Shown: piece after piece, positions 25,710 through 33,507 of the stretch
Numbering within the stretch: the first letter of the stretch is position 1
Layout of the letters: each line of letters opens with the position of its first letter
From: CAMDKS01 sp964402975
Lineage (GTDB): Bacteria; Bdellovibrionota_B; Oligoflexia; Oligoflexales; RGVZ01
NCBI GenBank assembly: GCA_964402975.1
Contig: CAYOEM010000004.1
Location: 138,714 to 202,713 of the forward strand
Direction of reading: 5' to 3'
Length of the DNA stretch: 64,000 bases
Made by a program: the position numbers and the translations under genes
The notes under the pieces: generated by a model
Seen by the model: the letters and a program-made list of their open reading frames with translations, nothing else
The model's database searches: none
Told to the model about the DNA's origin: nothing

Positions 25710-25745
25710 AAACTCAGGCCCCACGGGTGTGGTAAGCCTGAGTTT
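25710..25745 (-). terminator. Hairpin downstream of pal
   Basis: AAACTCAGGC (25710-25719) and GCCTGAGTTT (25736-25745) form a perfect 10-bp stem with an inner CCAC/GTGG extension. It lies about 50 nt beyond the pal stop. The trailing T-run is short (GTTTCTT on the minus strand), so it is a likely but not ideal terminator. The rest of 25535-25792 has no gene. Confidence 0.6.
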
Positions 25746-25792
25746 TGAGCATCTATTCGATTCTTAACGTCCCCGGTCAGAGACGAAGGATC

Positions 25793-26293
25793 TTAGTTTC
25801 CTGTAATGACGAACTCAGCGCGACGATTTTTGACCCAAGCGTCTTCTGTGTGACCCTGAACAACTGGCTTCTCTTCGCCGTAGCTGATGGTTGAGAGTCG
25901 TCCGGACTCAACGCCAAGTTGGCTCAAGAAGTTTTTAACGGACTGGGCACGACGCTCGCCAAGGGCTAGGTTGTACTCGACTGTTCCGCGCTCATCGCAG
26001 TGGCCTTGAATCTGTACAGCGGCGCTTTTGTTGGCTTTTAGGCCTTCCGCCATCGCTGTCAGGGTGCTTTGTGCATCGGAGTTAAGAGTGTAGTCGTCAA
26101 AACCAAAGTAAATGGTCGTTGCCTTGAGGTTGGCAGCTGCACCGCTTGGAGACGCTGGAGTTTCTGCTGGGGCTTCTGTGGCTCCTGCAGTGGGTGCAAC
26201 GGGCTCAGTGGCCTTTTTCTTGTCATCAGTACAAGAACCAGTAGCGAGAGCGATTACGACAGCAGCTAAAGGTAGAGCAGACTTCAAAAACAT
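25793..26293 (-). CDS. pal: Peptidoglycan-associated lipoprotein
   Basis: Outer-membrane lipoprotein linking the envelope to peptidoglycan as part of Tol-Pal. The 166-aa protein has a lipobox ATGSC (Cys21), an Ala/Pro/Thr-rich linker, and an OmpA-type domain at about 55-166. The domain shows IYFGFDDYTL, IQGHCDERGTVEYNLALGERRAQ, and the peptidoglycan-binding NRRAEFVI at the end. AGGAGA precedes the ATG. No tolQRAB genes are next to it, so Pal is transcribed apart from them here. Confidence 0.95.
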   Translation of the reverse strand: MFLKSALPLAAVVIALATGSCTDDKKKATEPVAPTAGATEAPAETPASPSGAAANLKATTIYFGFDDYTLNSDAQSTLTAMAEGLKANKSAAVQIQGHCDERGTVEYNLALGERRAQSVKNFLSQLGVESGRLSTISYGEEKPVVQGHTEDAWVKNRRAEFVITGN

Positions 26294-26466
26294 CGGGTGT
26301 CTCCTAATTTAAGACTCAAAAAATAAAATTTAAAGACCGACAGAGTAGACATACTGACCAAAACTTGCCTTTTGTCTTCCCAGCGCATCACGATACTGTG
26401 CCTACACTCGCATAAAATTGCAAGGGTTTGGGTGAGAATTTCCGAGGCCTAACGGCCACGATTTGC

Positions 26467-27927
26467 TCAGATTTTTGCCTTCAGGGCTTCAAGCAGCTTG
26501 TATTGAATCCCCGAAAAACTTCCAGCCGACATGAAAATTACTGCGTCACCAGGTTTAATATTATCGATCATTTTATTAAGAAGCTCGTCATTTGAATTAA
26601 AAGCAACCGCTTTTTTACCGATCTCCCCAGCCAGAGCTTCAGTGTTCATTCTTTGCTCAGCGGGGATTCTTTTGTCTTCGGGGCATGGCCCGATATAAAT
26701 GGCGTCGGCGAGGCTGAATTTTTTTACGTAGTCTTTTTGAAACGTGTTGCGTCGACTAGTGGCATTTTTAGGCTCAAAAGCCACGTGAAGTTTTCGTTTT
26801 GGGTAAACGGCTTTGAATCCTTCGATCACAAGCCCAACGGCTGTCGGATGGTGCGCAAAATCTTCGAAAACATCCACATCTCCGGCGTGCCCGAGGTGGT
26901 CAAGCCTTCGAGCCACGCTCTTGAACGACTTGATCGCGTTCGACAGACTTGAAGCGTTTACGGGTTTGATGAAGCCGCCCTTTGACAGGCTCTCGATGGT
27001 CGCTACGACCTGAGTCATGTTGGCAAGCATGTGAATACCTGACAGCGTTGTTTCCAGCTGCAGGCGGCCCCATGTTTTCGTGTGAATATCTGCTGACCAA
27101 ATTTGGGTGCCGCGGTCTTTTTCGCGAGCGCTCCAATCACCAAGCCAAACGTCAGCAGTCTTGTCTTTTCCTGTTGTCGATACTTTGATAACCCGGCCAT
27201 TTGTTTTAATTCTTGAGAGTACACTAACCACTCGGGGGTCATCCCAATTTGCCATGATTGAGCCATCTTTTGGTACAAGTTGCGCTACATTTTCAAATTG
27301 TTTTTCTATGGCCTCGACGTTTGGATAGATGTCAGCATGATCATACTCAATATTGTTTATGATCAGTTGGTGAGGATGGTAGTGCAGAAATTTCGGCCCT
27401 TTATCAAAAAAGGCTGTATCGTATTCATCTCCTTCAATAACGAAGGTTTTACCTTTGCCTAGACGGAAACTACGAGGGAAGTTGTGTGGAATTCCACCGA
27501 TCACAAAACCAGGATCCTCGCCGAGCTCGTTTAAAACGTGGGCCAGAAGTGAGGACGTGGTGGTTTTGCCGTGTGTTCCCGTGACCACAACGCCAATACG
27601 TTTGGACAAGAACTGATCACCCATGAGCTTAGGAAAACTGGTGTACGGTATGCCGCTACGCAGTAAGGCTTCTAGTTCAACATGGCCCCTTGATAAAGCA
27701 TTTGCCGTGACGACCATATCTGGCTTTGCGTTAGTAAGATTCTCCGGCGCATAGGGCGTGAAGACATTAATTTTTAGTTCATCAAGCATCGTGGACATCG
27801 GAGGGTACATGGCTCCGTCACTCCCAACGACCGTGTAACCAGCTTCTTGGCAAAGCCCGGCTACGGCTGCCATGCCAGTTCCGCCGATTCCCATAAAATA
27901 TATTTTAGCGCCTTGTTTGAGCTCCAT
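26467..27927 (-). CDS. mpl: UDP-MurNAc:L-Ala-gamma-D-Glu-meso-DAP ligase
   Basis: Cell-wall recycling ligase that attaches released tripeptide to UDP-MurNAc. It has the Mur-ligase N-terminus IYFMGIGGTGMAAVAGL, the ATP loop VTGTHGKTTTSSLL, EGDEYDTAFFDKGPKFLHY and NNIEYDHADIYPN, the last two being typical of Mpl and not MurC. Start 27927 (MELKQG) is used because AGAGG lies seven nt upstream; the reading to 28059 adds an unrelated 44-residue leader overlapping ldcA. ldcA ends 19 bp upstream on the same strand and acts in the preceding recycling step. Confidence 0.94.
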   Translation of the reverse strand: MELKQGAKIYFMGIGGTGMAAVAGLCQEAGYTVVGSDGAMYPPMSTMLDELKINVFTPYAPENLTNAKPDMVVTANALSRGHVELEALLRSGIPYTSFPKLMGDQFLSKRIGVVVTGTHGKTTTSSLLAHVLNELGEDPGFVIGGIPHNFPRSFRLGKGKTFVIEGDEYDTAFFDKGPKFLHYHPHQLIINNIEYDHADIYPNVEAIEKQFENVAQLVPKDGSIMANWDDPRVVSVLSRIKTNGRVIKVSTTGKDKTADVWLGDWSAREKDRGTQIWSADIHTKTWGRLQLETTLSGIHMLANMTQVVATIESLSKGGFIKPVNASSLSNAIKSFKSVARRLDHLGHAGDVDVFEDFAHHPTAVGLVIEGFKAVYPKRKLHVAFEPKNATSRRNTFQKDYVKKFSLADAIYIGPCPEDKRIPAEQRMNTEALAGEIGKKAVAFNSNDELLNKMIDNIKPGDAVIFMSAGSFSGIQYKLLEALKAKI

Positions 27928-27946
27928 GACGTGACCTCTTGCTTGG

Positions 27947-28840
27947 TTATGTGAGGCTTGTCGGCAGCTGCCAAACAAGCTTTTGATGTTTAATTTCTGC
28001 GTAGGCTCCGAGGACCAGAGGCTGATTTGGGGAGACGTGACCAAATTCTTTGGATGCAAAAGTAGGAATTTTGTATCGACGAGACACTTCGTCCAACAAA
28101 ATTTTAGCTGAGTCAGGAAGCTCTCCGCCTAGATCCGTAAAGCAGCCCAATAACAGTCCGTTGACTCCGCTAAGTAGACCACTTTGCTGCCATTGATTGA
28201 GCATGCGAATGATGCGTCCGGGGTTTTCCCCAATGTCCTCAAAATAAAGAATGTGGTCCTTAAAACTAGCTCGCAAATAGGGCGTGCCAATGAGGGACGT
28301 CAGCACTGACAGGCAGCCACCAAACAGTCGACCCTGAATGCTCGGATTTTTACCGGATACATCTGTGACGTTTAAGCTCAGTGACGTTATCTTTCCCATT
28401 AAAAGATTGACTAACGAGTCGACGTCCGATGTTCCTGATTTTTTCCACGTGACTGTGGCTGGCATGGGTCCATGGATCGACATGCGGTTTGTCTTCGTAT
28501 AGAGAGCAGATTGAACGGCACAAACGTCACTAAAGCCAATGATCGGTTTTGGTTTGGCTTTGGCTACCTGATCCCAAGGGACAAGATCAAGCAGGTCTGA
28601 GGCGCCGTATCCGCCTCGAGCCCACATCACAGCGTCACTGTTTGATTCTAATAAAGCGTTATTTAAGGATTTTGAACGCGCCGCGATCGAACCGGCCGTC
28701 CAAGACCAGCTGGGGTCTTGAGCGATATCCTCAAAAAGGACTTGAAAACCATACTGTTTGAGTTCAGCAATACGGCCAGCCAAAAGGCCCTCACGATCAG
28801 GGCTTGATGCTTTTATGATCCTTATAGTCCTCACATCCAT
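27947..28840 (-). CDS. ldcA: L,D-carboxypeptidase (S66), muropeptide recycling
   Basis: Cytoplasmic serine peptidase removing the terminal D-Ala from tetrapeptides. The family landmarks are ARGGYGASDLLDLVPWD, the nucleophile region GFSDVCAVQSAL, IHGPM, the Glu in YFEDIGE, and the His in FGHVSPNQPLVLGAYAE. About 297 aa. It sits directly upstream of mpl. Tripeptide produced here is the Mpl substrate, so the two form a functional recycling unit. No AmpG or AmpD homologue is seen nearby. Confidence 0.92.
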   Translation of the reverse strand: MDVRTIRIIKASSPDREGLLAGRIAELKQYGFQVLFEDIAQDPSWSWTAGSIAARSKSLNNALLESNSDAVMWARGGYGASDLLDLVPWDQVAKAKPKPIIGFSDVCAVQSALYTKTNRMSIHGPMPATVTWKKSGTSDVDSLVNLLMGKITSLSLNVTDVSGKNPSIQGRLFGGCLSVLTSLIGTPYLRASFKDHILYFEDIGENPGRIIRMLNQWQQSGLLSGVNGLLLGCFTDLGGELPDSAKILLDEVSRRYKIPTFASKEFGHVSPNQPLVLGAYAEIKHQKLVWQLPTSLT

Positions 28841-28910
28841 GTGAAAACAGTACTCCCAAAGAGAGGCCTTATTGTGAAATAATACCCGCCTTGATAGTTA
28901 GGGGGGTTAG

Positions 28911-28938
28911 TTGACCTCTTTGAATCATCCGCTAGATT
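28911..28938 (+). promoter_or_regulatory. Candidate sigma-70 promoter for GT9-murF
   Basis: TTGACC (28911-28916) and TAGATT (28933-28938) are separated by 16 bp in the divergent ldcA/GT9 intergenic space. The -10 lies in a CCGCT/AGCGG inverted repeat (28929-28943), which might be a regulator site. The match is moderate. Confidence 0.4.
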
Positions 28939-29029
28939 AGCGGAAATGGGGGCAAGCAGCAACGATCCGCCTGTGAGCCCTCACATAAGGTGAGCCGTAT
29001 GGGTCAGTTTTTAAAACCTGGAACCTTTG

Positions 29030-30154
29030 ATGACATATAATTTCGATTGCCGTTTTTTCTCTGGCTATAAGCCGTGCCAATTTAAGAGGCCGTGCCCGGG
29101 CTGCCCGCACTATAGCCCCGTACGCTCAAGAATTTGCGTCGTATCACTCGAGGCGCTGGGCGCGGTTTTGCGGTCAACGGTTCTACTTGAGCCGATTCGT
29201 AAAAAATTTCCAGGCGCGCACATCACTTGGATCACTTACCCGTCTGCGGCCTCACTACTCGAACACAATCATGAAATCGATCGACTCATTGCCGTGGACG
29301 GTAAAACCACGCAATTGATTGATCATCTTGAGTTTGATGTGCTGATGTCAGTGGATAAAAGTCTTGAGGCCGGTGCGATCGCCGAGCGCATCAAGGCGAA
29401 GCAAAAACTCGGATTTGGGTTGTCTCGAGAGGGAGTCATTAGGCCTTTTAACAAAGAAGCCGACTATCAGTACCGAGTAGGGCTTGATGACGAATTAAAA
29501 TTCAAAATCAATCAAAAGCCCGAGACGCAGCAAATCACTGAGACCATGGCTATGGAATGGACCCGAAGCGAATATATTCTTGATCTAACGTCGGCAGAGA
29601 AAACAGAGGTTCAAAAAAGACGGGCCTCTATTCTTCAGCCAGGTACGAGGGGCATTATTGGATACAACACAGGCTGCAGCCTTCTGTTTCCCTATAAAAA
29701 ATTTACAGTCGAGAGGGCCATTGAGGTCATCAGCCAGTGGCGGAGAGATTTTCCAGATTTTACGATCGCTCTACTGGGTGGTCGCGAGGACGAGGAACGT
29801 CAAGCAAGAATGAAAGCCGCCTTTGAAAAGGATAGTCTTGTCGTGAATACGCCAACAGTTGGCGGCCTTCGTAGTGGCATTTTGTGGATGGACACAGCCG
29901 ATCTCGTGCTCTCCGGCTGTTCACTTGGCATGCATATTGCGATTGCCCTGAAAAAGCACGTCATCGCATGGTTTGGCGTAAGCTGTTTACAAGAAGTTGA
30001 CGTGTATGATCGTGGGGTGCGTATTCAGTCAGATGTGACGTGTTCCCCTTGCTGGAAAAAATCGTGCAGCAACGAGCCAAAGTGCTTCGACCAAGTGTCA
30101 CCACAGTTGATCTCTCATGAGACGGCAAAGATTATTAAGGAGCTTAGACTATGA
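29030..30154 (+). CDS. Glycosyltransferase family 9 (heptosyltransferase-like) with Cys-rich ends
   Basis: A 374-aa GT9 protein, the fold of LPS heptosyltransferases. LEALGAVLRSTVLLEPIRKKFPGAHITWIT is the family N-terminus (at about residues 40-70, quoted in part). IGYNTGCSLLFPYKKF and LSGCSLGMHIAIALKKHVIAWFG (quoted in part) mark the donor site. Both ends carry Cys groups: CRFFSGYKPCQFKRPCPGC at the start and CSPCWKKSC...C at the end, which may bind a metal. ATG 29030 is chosen; the reading from TTG 29027 adds one residue. It overlaps murF by ATGA, linking it to envelope synthesis. The acceptor is unknown. Confidence 0.82.
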   Translation: MTYNFDCRFFSGYKPCQFKRPCPGCPHYSPVRSRICVVSLEALGAVLRSTVLLEPIRKKFPGAHITWITYPSAASLLEHNHEIDRLIAVDGKTTQLIDHLEFDVLMSVDKSLEAGAIAERIKAKQKLGFGLSREGVIRPFNKEADYQYRVGLDDELKFKINQKPETQQITETMAMEWTRSEYILDLTSAEKTEVQKRRASILQPGTRGIIGYNTGCSLLFPYKKFTVERAIEVISQWRRDFPDFTIALLGGREDEERQARMKAAFEKDSLVVNTPTVGGLRSGILWMDTADLVLSGCSLGMHIAIALKKHVIAWFGVSCLQEVDVYDRGVRIQSDVTCSPCWKKSCSNEPKCFDQVSPQLISHETAKIIKELRL

Positions 30155-31563
30155 CCCAGCACGTCTTGCACCTAACGTCTGGTTTTGTAAAAGACGCCTT
30201 ACGGGGTAAGGCCAAGGTCATCGCTAAAGCGTTTGAGGCGAGTCGCCCGATCCGCCACGTTTCCACAGATTCGCGCAGCATTAAACCAGGGGATCTGTTT
30301 GTTGCGCTCAAGGGCGAGGCCTTTGATGGCCATGATTTTATCGGTCAAGCCGTCACGAAGGGTGCGGCGGCTGTCTTGTGTGAAAAGTATCCAGCTGACA
30401 CGACTCAAGACGGAATTGATATTTTTCTAGTGGAGAATTCACTTGAGAGTTTTCGGACTTTGGCTTTTCACTGGCGGGAATATGTCGATCCAGTCGTCGT
30501 CGCAGTCGCGGGCAGTGTTGGGAAGACGACCACAAAAGATATGCTCGCCGCCATGCTTTCCGCCAAGTTCAAGAAACTCACTTGGACAAAGGGAAGTCAA
30601 AACGGATTTCTTGGTTTGCCGATCACTTTAATGGAGCTTGCAGTGGACACTGAGGCAGCTGTCATTGAAGTAGGCATTGATGCACCAAATGCCATGAAGC
30701 AGCACATTGACCTGGTTAGGCCGGAAGTGTCCCTAGTCACGGCAATTTCTGAGGAGCATCTAGAGTGGCTTAAAGATTTACAAACTGTCGCCAAAGAGGA
30801 AAATCTCATTCTGGAAGAGACAGCTAGGGCTGGCGGTACAGCCGTCGTGAATCTTGACGATGCCTGGATCAGTCCCATGATGAGTGGGCTCAGGGCTGGC
30901 GGCAGAGTTGGATTTACCTTATCTGGGGTTTCAAGCTCCGACGTCGTGGCTGGAAGAATCGTGGGTAGTGAATTACAAATTGACGGCTTTGGGCGGCAAA
31001 AATTTTCTCTGCACTGCCCACTTCCAGGTGAGCATAACGCCAGAAATCTGCTCGGCGCGGTCACGGTGGCGCTTGTTTTGGGTGTGACGCCTGATGAAAT
31101 GGAGGAGGGTTTAAGTACCTTTGCTCCAAGTGGCGGCCGAAGCCAGATGGAAACTTTGAAGTCAGGCGTGAAAGTTCTCTGTGACTTTTATAATGCCAAT
31201 CCTGCCAGCATGCGCGCGGCCTTTAAAGTCGTGGATGATGCGGCCGGCAAGGCTGCTGTAAGATGGCTCTGTTTGGCGGACATGAAAGAACTTGGCACCA
31301 GTGAGGAGGCGCTTCATCGCGGGCTTGCTCGCGACGTGCAGGGTTTGGGTGATAATGTTCGTGTGCTGCTATTTGGCGATAGAATGAAATGGCTTTCGGA
31401 TGAAATTAGAAAGCTTGATCCAAAGATTTACGTAAAAGATTTTACCTCGCAGGATTTGATGGCAACGGAACTTCGAAGTCAGCTCAAGCCTGGTGATATT
31501 GTTCTTCTTAAAGGCTCGCGCTCCATGCGTATGGAGAAAGTTTGGGATCAACTAAAAAACTAG
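30151..31563 (+). CDS. murF: UDP-MurNAc-tripeptide D-Ala-D-Ala ligase
   Basis: Adds D-Ala-D-Ala to UDP-MurNAc-tripeptide, the last cytoplasmic step of the precursor. It shows STDSRSIKPGDLFVALKGE (MurE/F N-domain), the ATP loop AGSVGKTTTKDML, EVGIDAPNAM, LPGEHNARNLLGA and CDFYNANPASMRAA. 470 aa, normal length. It starts inside the stop of the GT9 gene (ATGA). It is convergent with the LtaS-like gene, overlapping its end by 4 nt. It is outside the usual mur cluster. Confidence 0.95.
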   Translation: MTQHVLHLTSGFVKDALRGKAKVIAKAFEASRPIRHVSTDSRSIKPGDLFVALKGEAFDGHDFIGQAVTKGAAAVLCEKYPADTTQDGIDIFLVENSLESFRTLAFHWREYVDPVVVAVAGSVGKTTTKDMLAAMLSAKFKKLTWTKGSQNGFLGLPITLMELAVDTEAAVIEVGIDAPNAMKQHIDLVRPEVSLVTAISEEHLEWLKDLQTVAKEENLILEETARAGGTAVVNLDDAWISPMMSGLRAGGRVGFTLSGVSSSDVVAGRIVGSELQIDGFGRQKFSLHCPLPGEHNARNLLGAVTVALVLGVTPDEMEEGLSTFAPSGGRSQMETLKSGVKVLCDFYNANPASMRAAFKVVDDAAGKAAVRWLCLADMKELGTSEEALHRGLARDVQGLGDNVRVLLFGDRMKWLSDEIRKLDPKIYVKDFTSQDLMATELRSQLKPGDIVLLKGSRSMRMEKVWDQLKN

Positions 31564-33440
31564 TGACTAGATTTCTTTGAGTACAGAAACTCCAGCCAAT
31601 CACGATACCTAAATGCCGCTTGCCACTGACGAGGCTGGTCAGACGTTATCTTTCCGGATAGGACGTCTTCTTTTGCTAGCCGTACGGAATCGGCGGGCAG
31701 AAATAAATATTGATTAAGGTCACTTGCGACGACCCATGGACTTTCGACAAACAACGGTGCATCCCAAAGTAGTAGCGGCGTGCGTTTCGCATCATTTGCC
31801 GTCGCGAGCCTTTGAAGAAGGCTTGCAATCTGGCTTTGGCTCGATACGGTTGAGACGTCCGCCGGCAGTTGGCCGTCCCGTCGGAGTTCCTCGACGATAC
31901 CCCCCGTTAAAGTCACCGAAACGTGCGATAATAGACGCTCCCACTTTAGGGGGTCTGACGGATAATCATCACGCCAAGTTGCCTCTAGGTTGCCGTGGTC
32001 ACCTGTGATGATCAATACGGTATCTTGCCAGAGATTTTTTTCTTTGAGCGAGTCGACAAACATATCAAGTGAATCATCAAAATACATGATCGTTCGCTGA
32101 GACGGATGCTGAGAGATTAAGCTTTTTGCTTCGATAGACGCATCATCTGGGAGCGCCCAAGGGATGTGGTTAGTAACCGATAAAATCATGGACAAGATAG
32201 TTTTCACGCCGTCCGTTGCGGCGAGATCAGCGAACATATCAGCCGTTTTTGCAAATAGGGCGTAGTCACTGACTCCCCAACTAGTTGACGGCGTGTCATC
32301 AGGGAAGTCTGACTTTGTCAGAAAACGATTAACGCCTTGGTGTGTCCAGAACATGAGCTGACTATCAAAACGCTCATCGCCGCCGTGGGCCCATAAAGAC
32401 ACTAATTCTGGTCGGTCCCGAAACGCTTTGGGTAGACAGCTAACGCTGAGGTCAGGAAATGAGCGCATCATGGATGTGTCTGTGGCCGAGGGTGTTCCGC
32501 ACCAGACGGCCTCTTGGCCGCCGCGAGTAACGGGGCCAGTGCTATAAACGTTCGAAAATTTCGTGCCAAGCTCTTGTAGACGGTCTAGGGTAGGCGTCAG
32601 TGTGACGCCATCTTTCCCTCGTGGTCCCACATCGCTGGCCCGCAGGGACTCGGCCACGAGTACAGCTAAAATGACCGGTTTATTTCGATGAGCGCGAGCT
32701 TTTACCGCCGCGCGAAGCGCAGCCACATATTGTTCACCGCTTGCGGCCTTGAGCATCTCTGGATGAAGGCTGTTGTTTTGTCCGGTCATTTTTGAAAACA
32801 ACCGTCGTTCGTCGTCGGAAAGGGCTCTTAGACTTGGCTTTTTTGTAAGGTTTGAATAAAGCGACTCAACATAATTGGTCTGAAGTGGCTCTATCACGTA
32901 CCAGTTGACCCGCCAGCGAATATTAAGCGCATGACTCGCTATAATTATGACCCCAAAGCAGGCAAGCATCACATGAATGGGACGTTTTGAGACAATATGT
33001 TTTGCTTTGCGCGCCCAATAGGCAAGACCCACGGCCGCTATCAATATGATCGATGAGGCTGGATTAAAAACACTGCCACTATTGCTTTTTAGAAATGACG
33101 TGTCAGCCAAATATCCGACATGAAAGGGGATGATTTGGAATCGGAAAAATTCCACGTAAGATTGGTGCCCTGCGCTTAATGCGCCAATCAGTAGAATTAA
33201 GAAAACTGCCAGGCGCCGGTGCCAACGAACGACGAATTTCGTGGGGAAGTATTCCATGATCCATAATGGTAAGCAAAGGATGCCGGCTACCCATATATCG
33301 CTAAGACAACCGACCAAGACCTCCCGCCAAAGCGGTACGCTCCTCTCGCCGTACTGCTGAGCAAGAAAAGTCCACGCGTAATGCCGGTGCAAAACGAAAA
33401 TCAATAGTAAAGAAATAAAGACTTTGAGTGTTCTGATCAT
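31560..33440 (-). CDS. Membrane phosphotransferase/sulfatase-family protein (LtaS-like)
   Basis: A 626-aa alkaline-phosphatase-superfamily enzyme with about five N-terminal membrane helices (to about residue 175) and a large periplasmic domain. Metal and catalytic residues are E264 in AVLVAESLRASD, a nucleophile candidate T305 in GPVTRGGQEAVWCG, LWAHGGDERFD, and the TGDHGN metal site. Family members transfer phosphoglycerol or phosphoethanolamine to glycans or lipid A. The exact substrate is unknown. It is divergent from copA with about 65 bp between starts. Confidence 0.8.
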   Translation of the reverse strand: MIRTLKVFISLLLIFVLHRHYAWTFLAQQYGERSVPLWREVLVGCLSDIWVAGILCLPLWIMEYFPTKFVVRWHRRLAVFLILLIGALSAGHQSYVEFFRFQIIPFHVGYLADTSFLKSNSGSVFNPASSIILIAAVGLAYWARKAKHIVSKRPIHVMLACFGVIIIASHALNIRWRVNWYVIEPLQTNYVESLYSNLTKKPSLRALSDDERRLFSKMTGQNNSLHPEMLKAASGEQYVAALRAAVKARAHRNKPVILAVLVAESLRASDVGPRGKDGVTLTPTLDRLQELGTKFSNVYSTGPVTRGGQEAVWCGTPSATDTSMMRSFPDLSVSCLPKAFRDRPELVSLWAHGGDERFDSQLMFWTHQGVNRFLTKSDFPDDTPSTSWGVSDYALFAKTADMFADLAATDGVKTILSMILSVTNHIPWALPDDASIEAKSLISQHPSQRTIMYFDDSLDMFVDSLKEKNLWQDTVLIITGDHGNLEATWRDDYPSDPLKWERLLSHVSVTLTGGIVEELRRDGQLPADVSTVSSQSQIASLLQRLATANDAKRTPLLLWDAPLFVESPWVVASDLNQYLFLPADSVRLAKEDVLSGKITSDQPRQWQAAFRYRDWLEFLYSKKSSH

Positions 33441-33507
33441 ATATATGAAGATAGCATGAAGCCGCCCACAAATATAAGTTTTGGGGCTTAATCAAATCGA
33501 GGGGACT

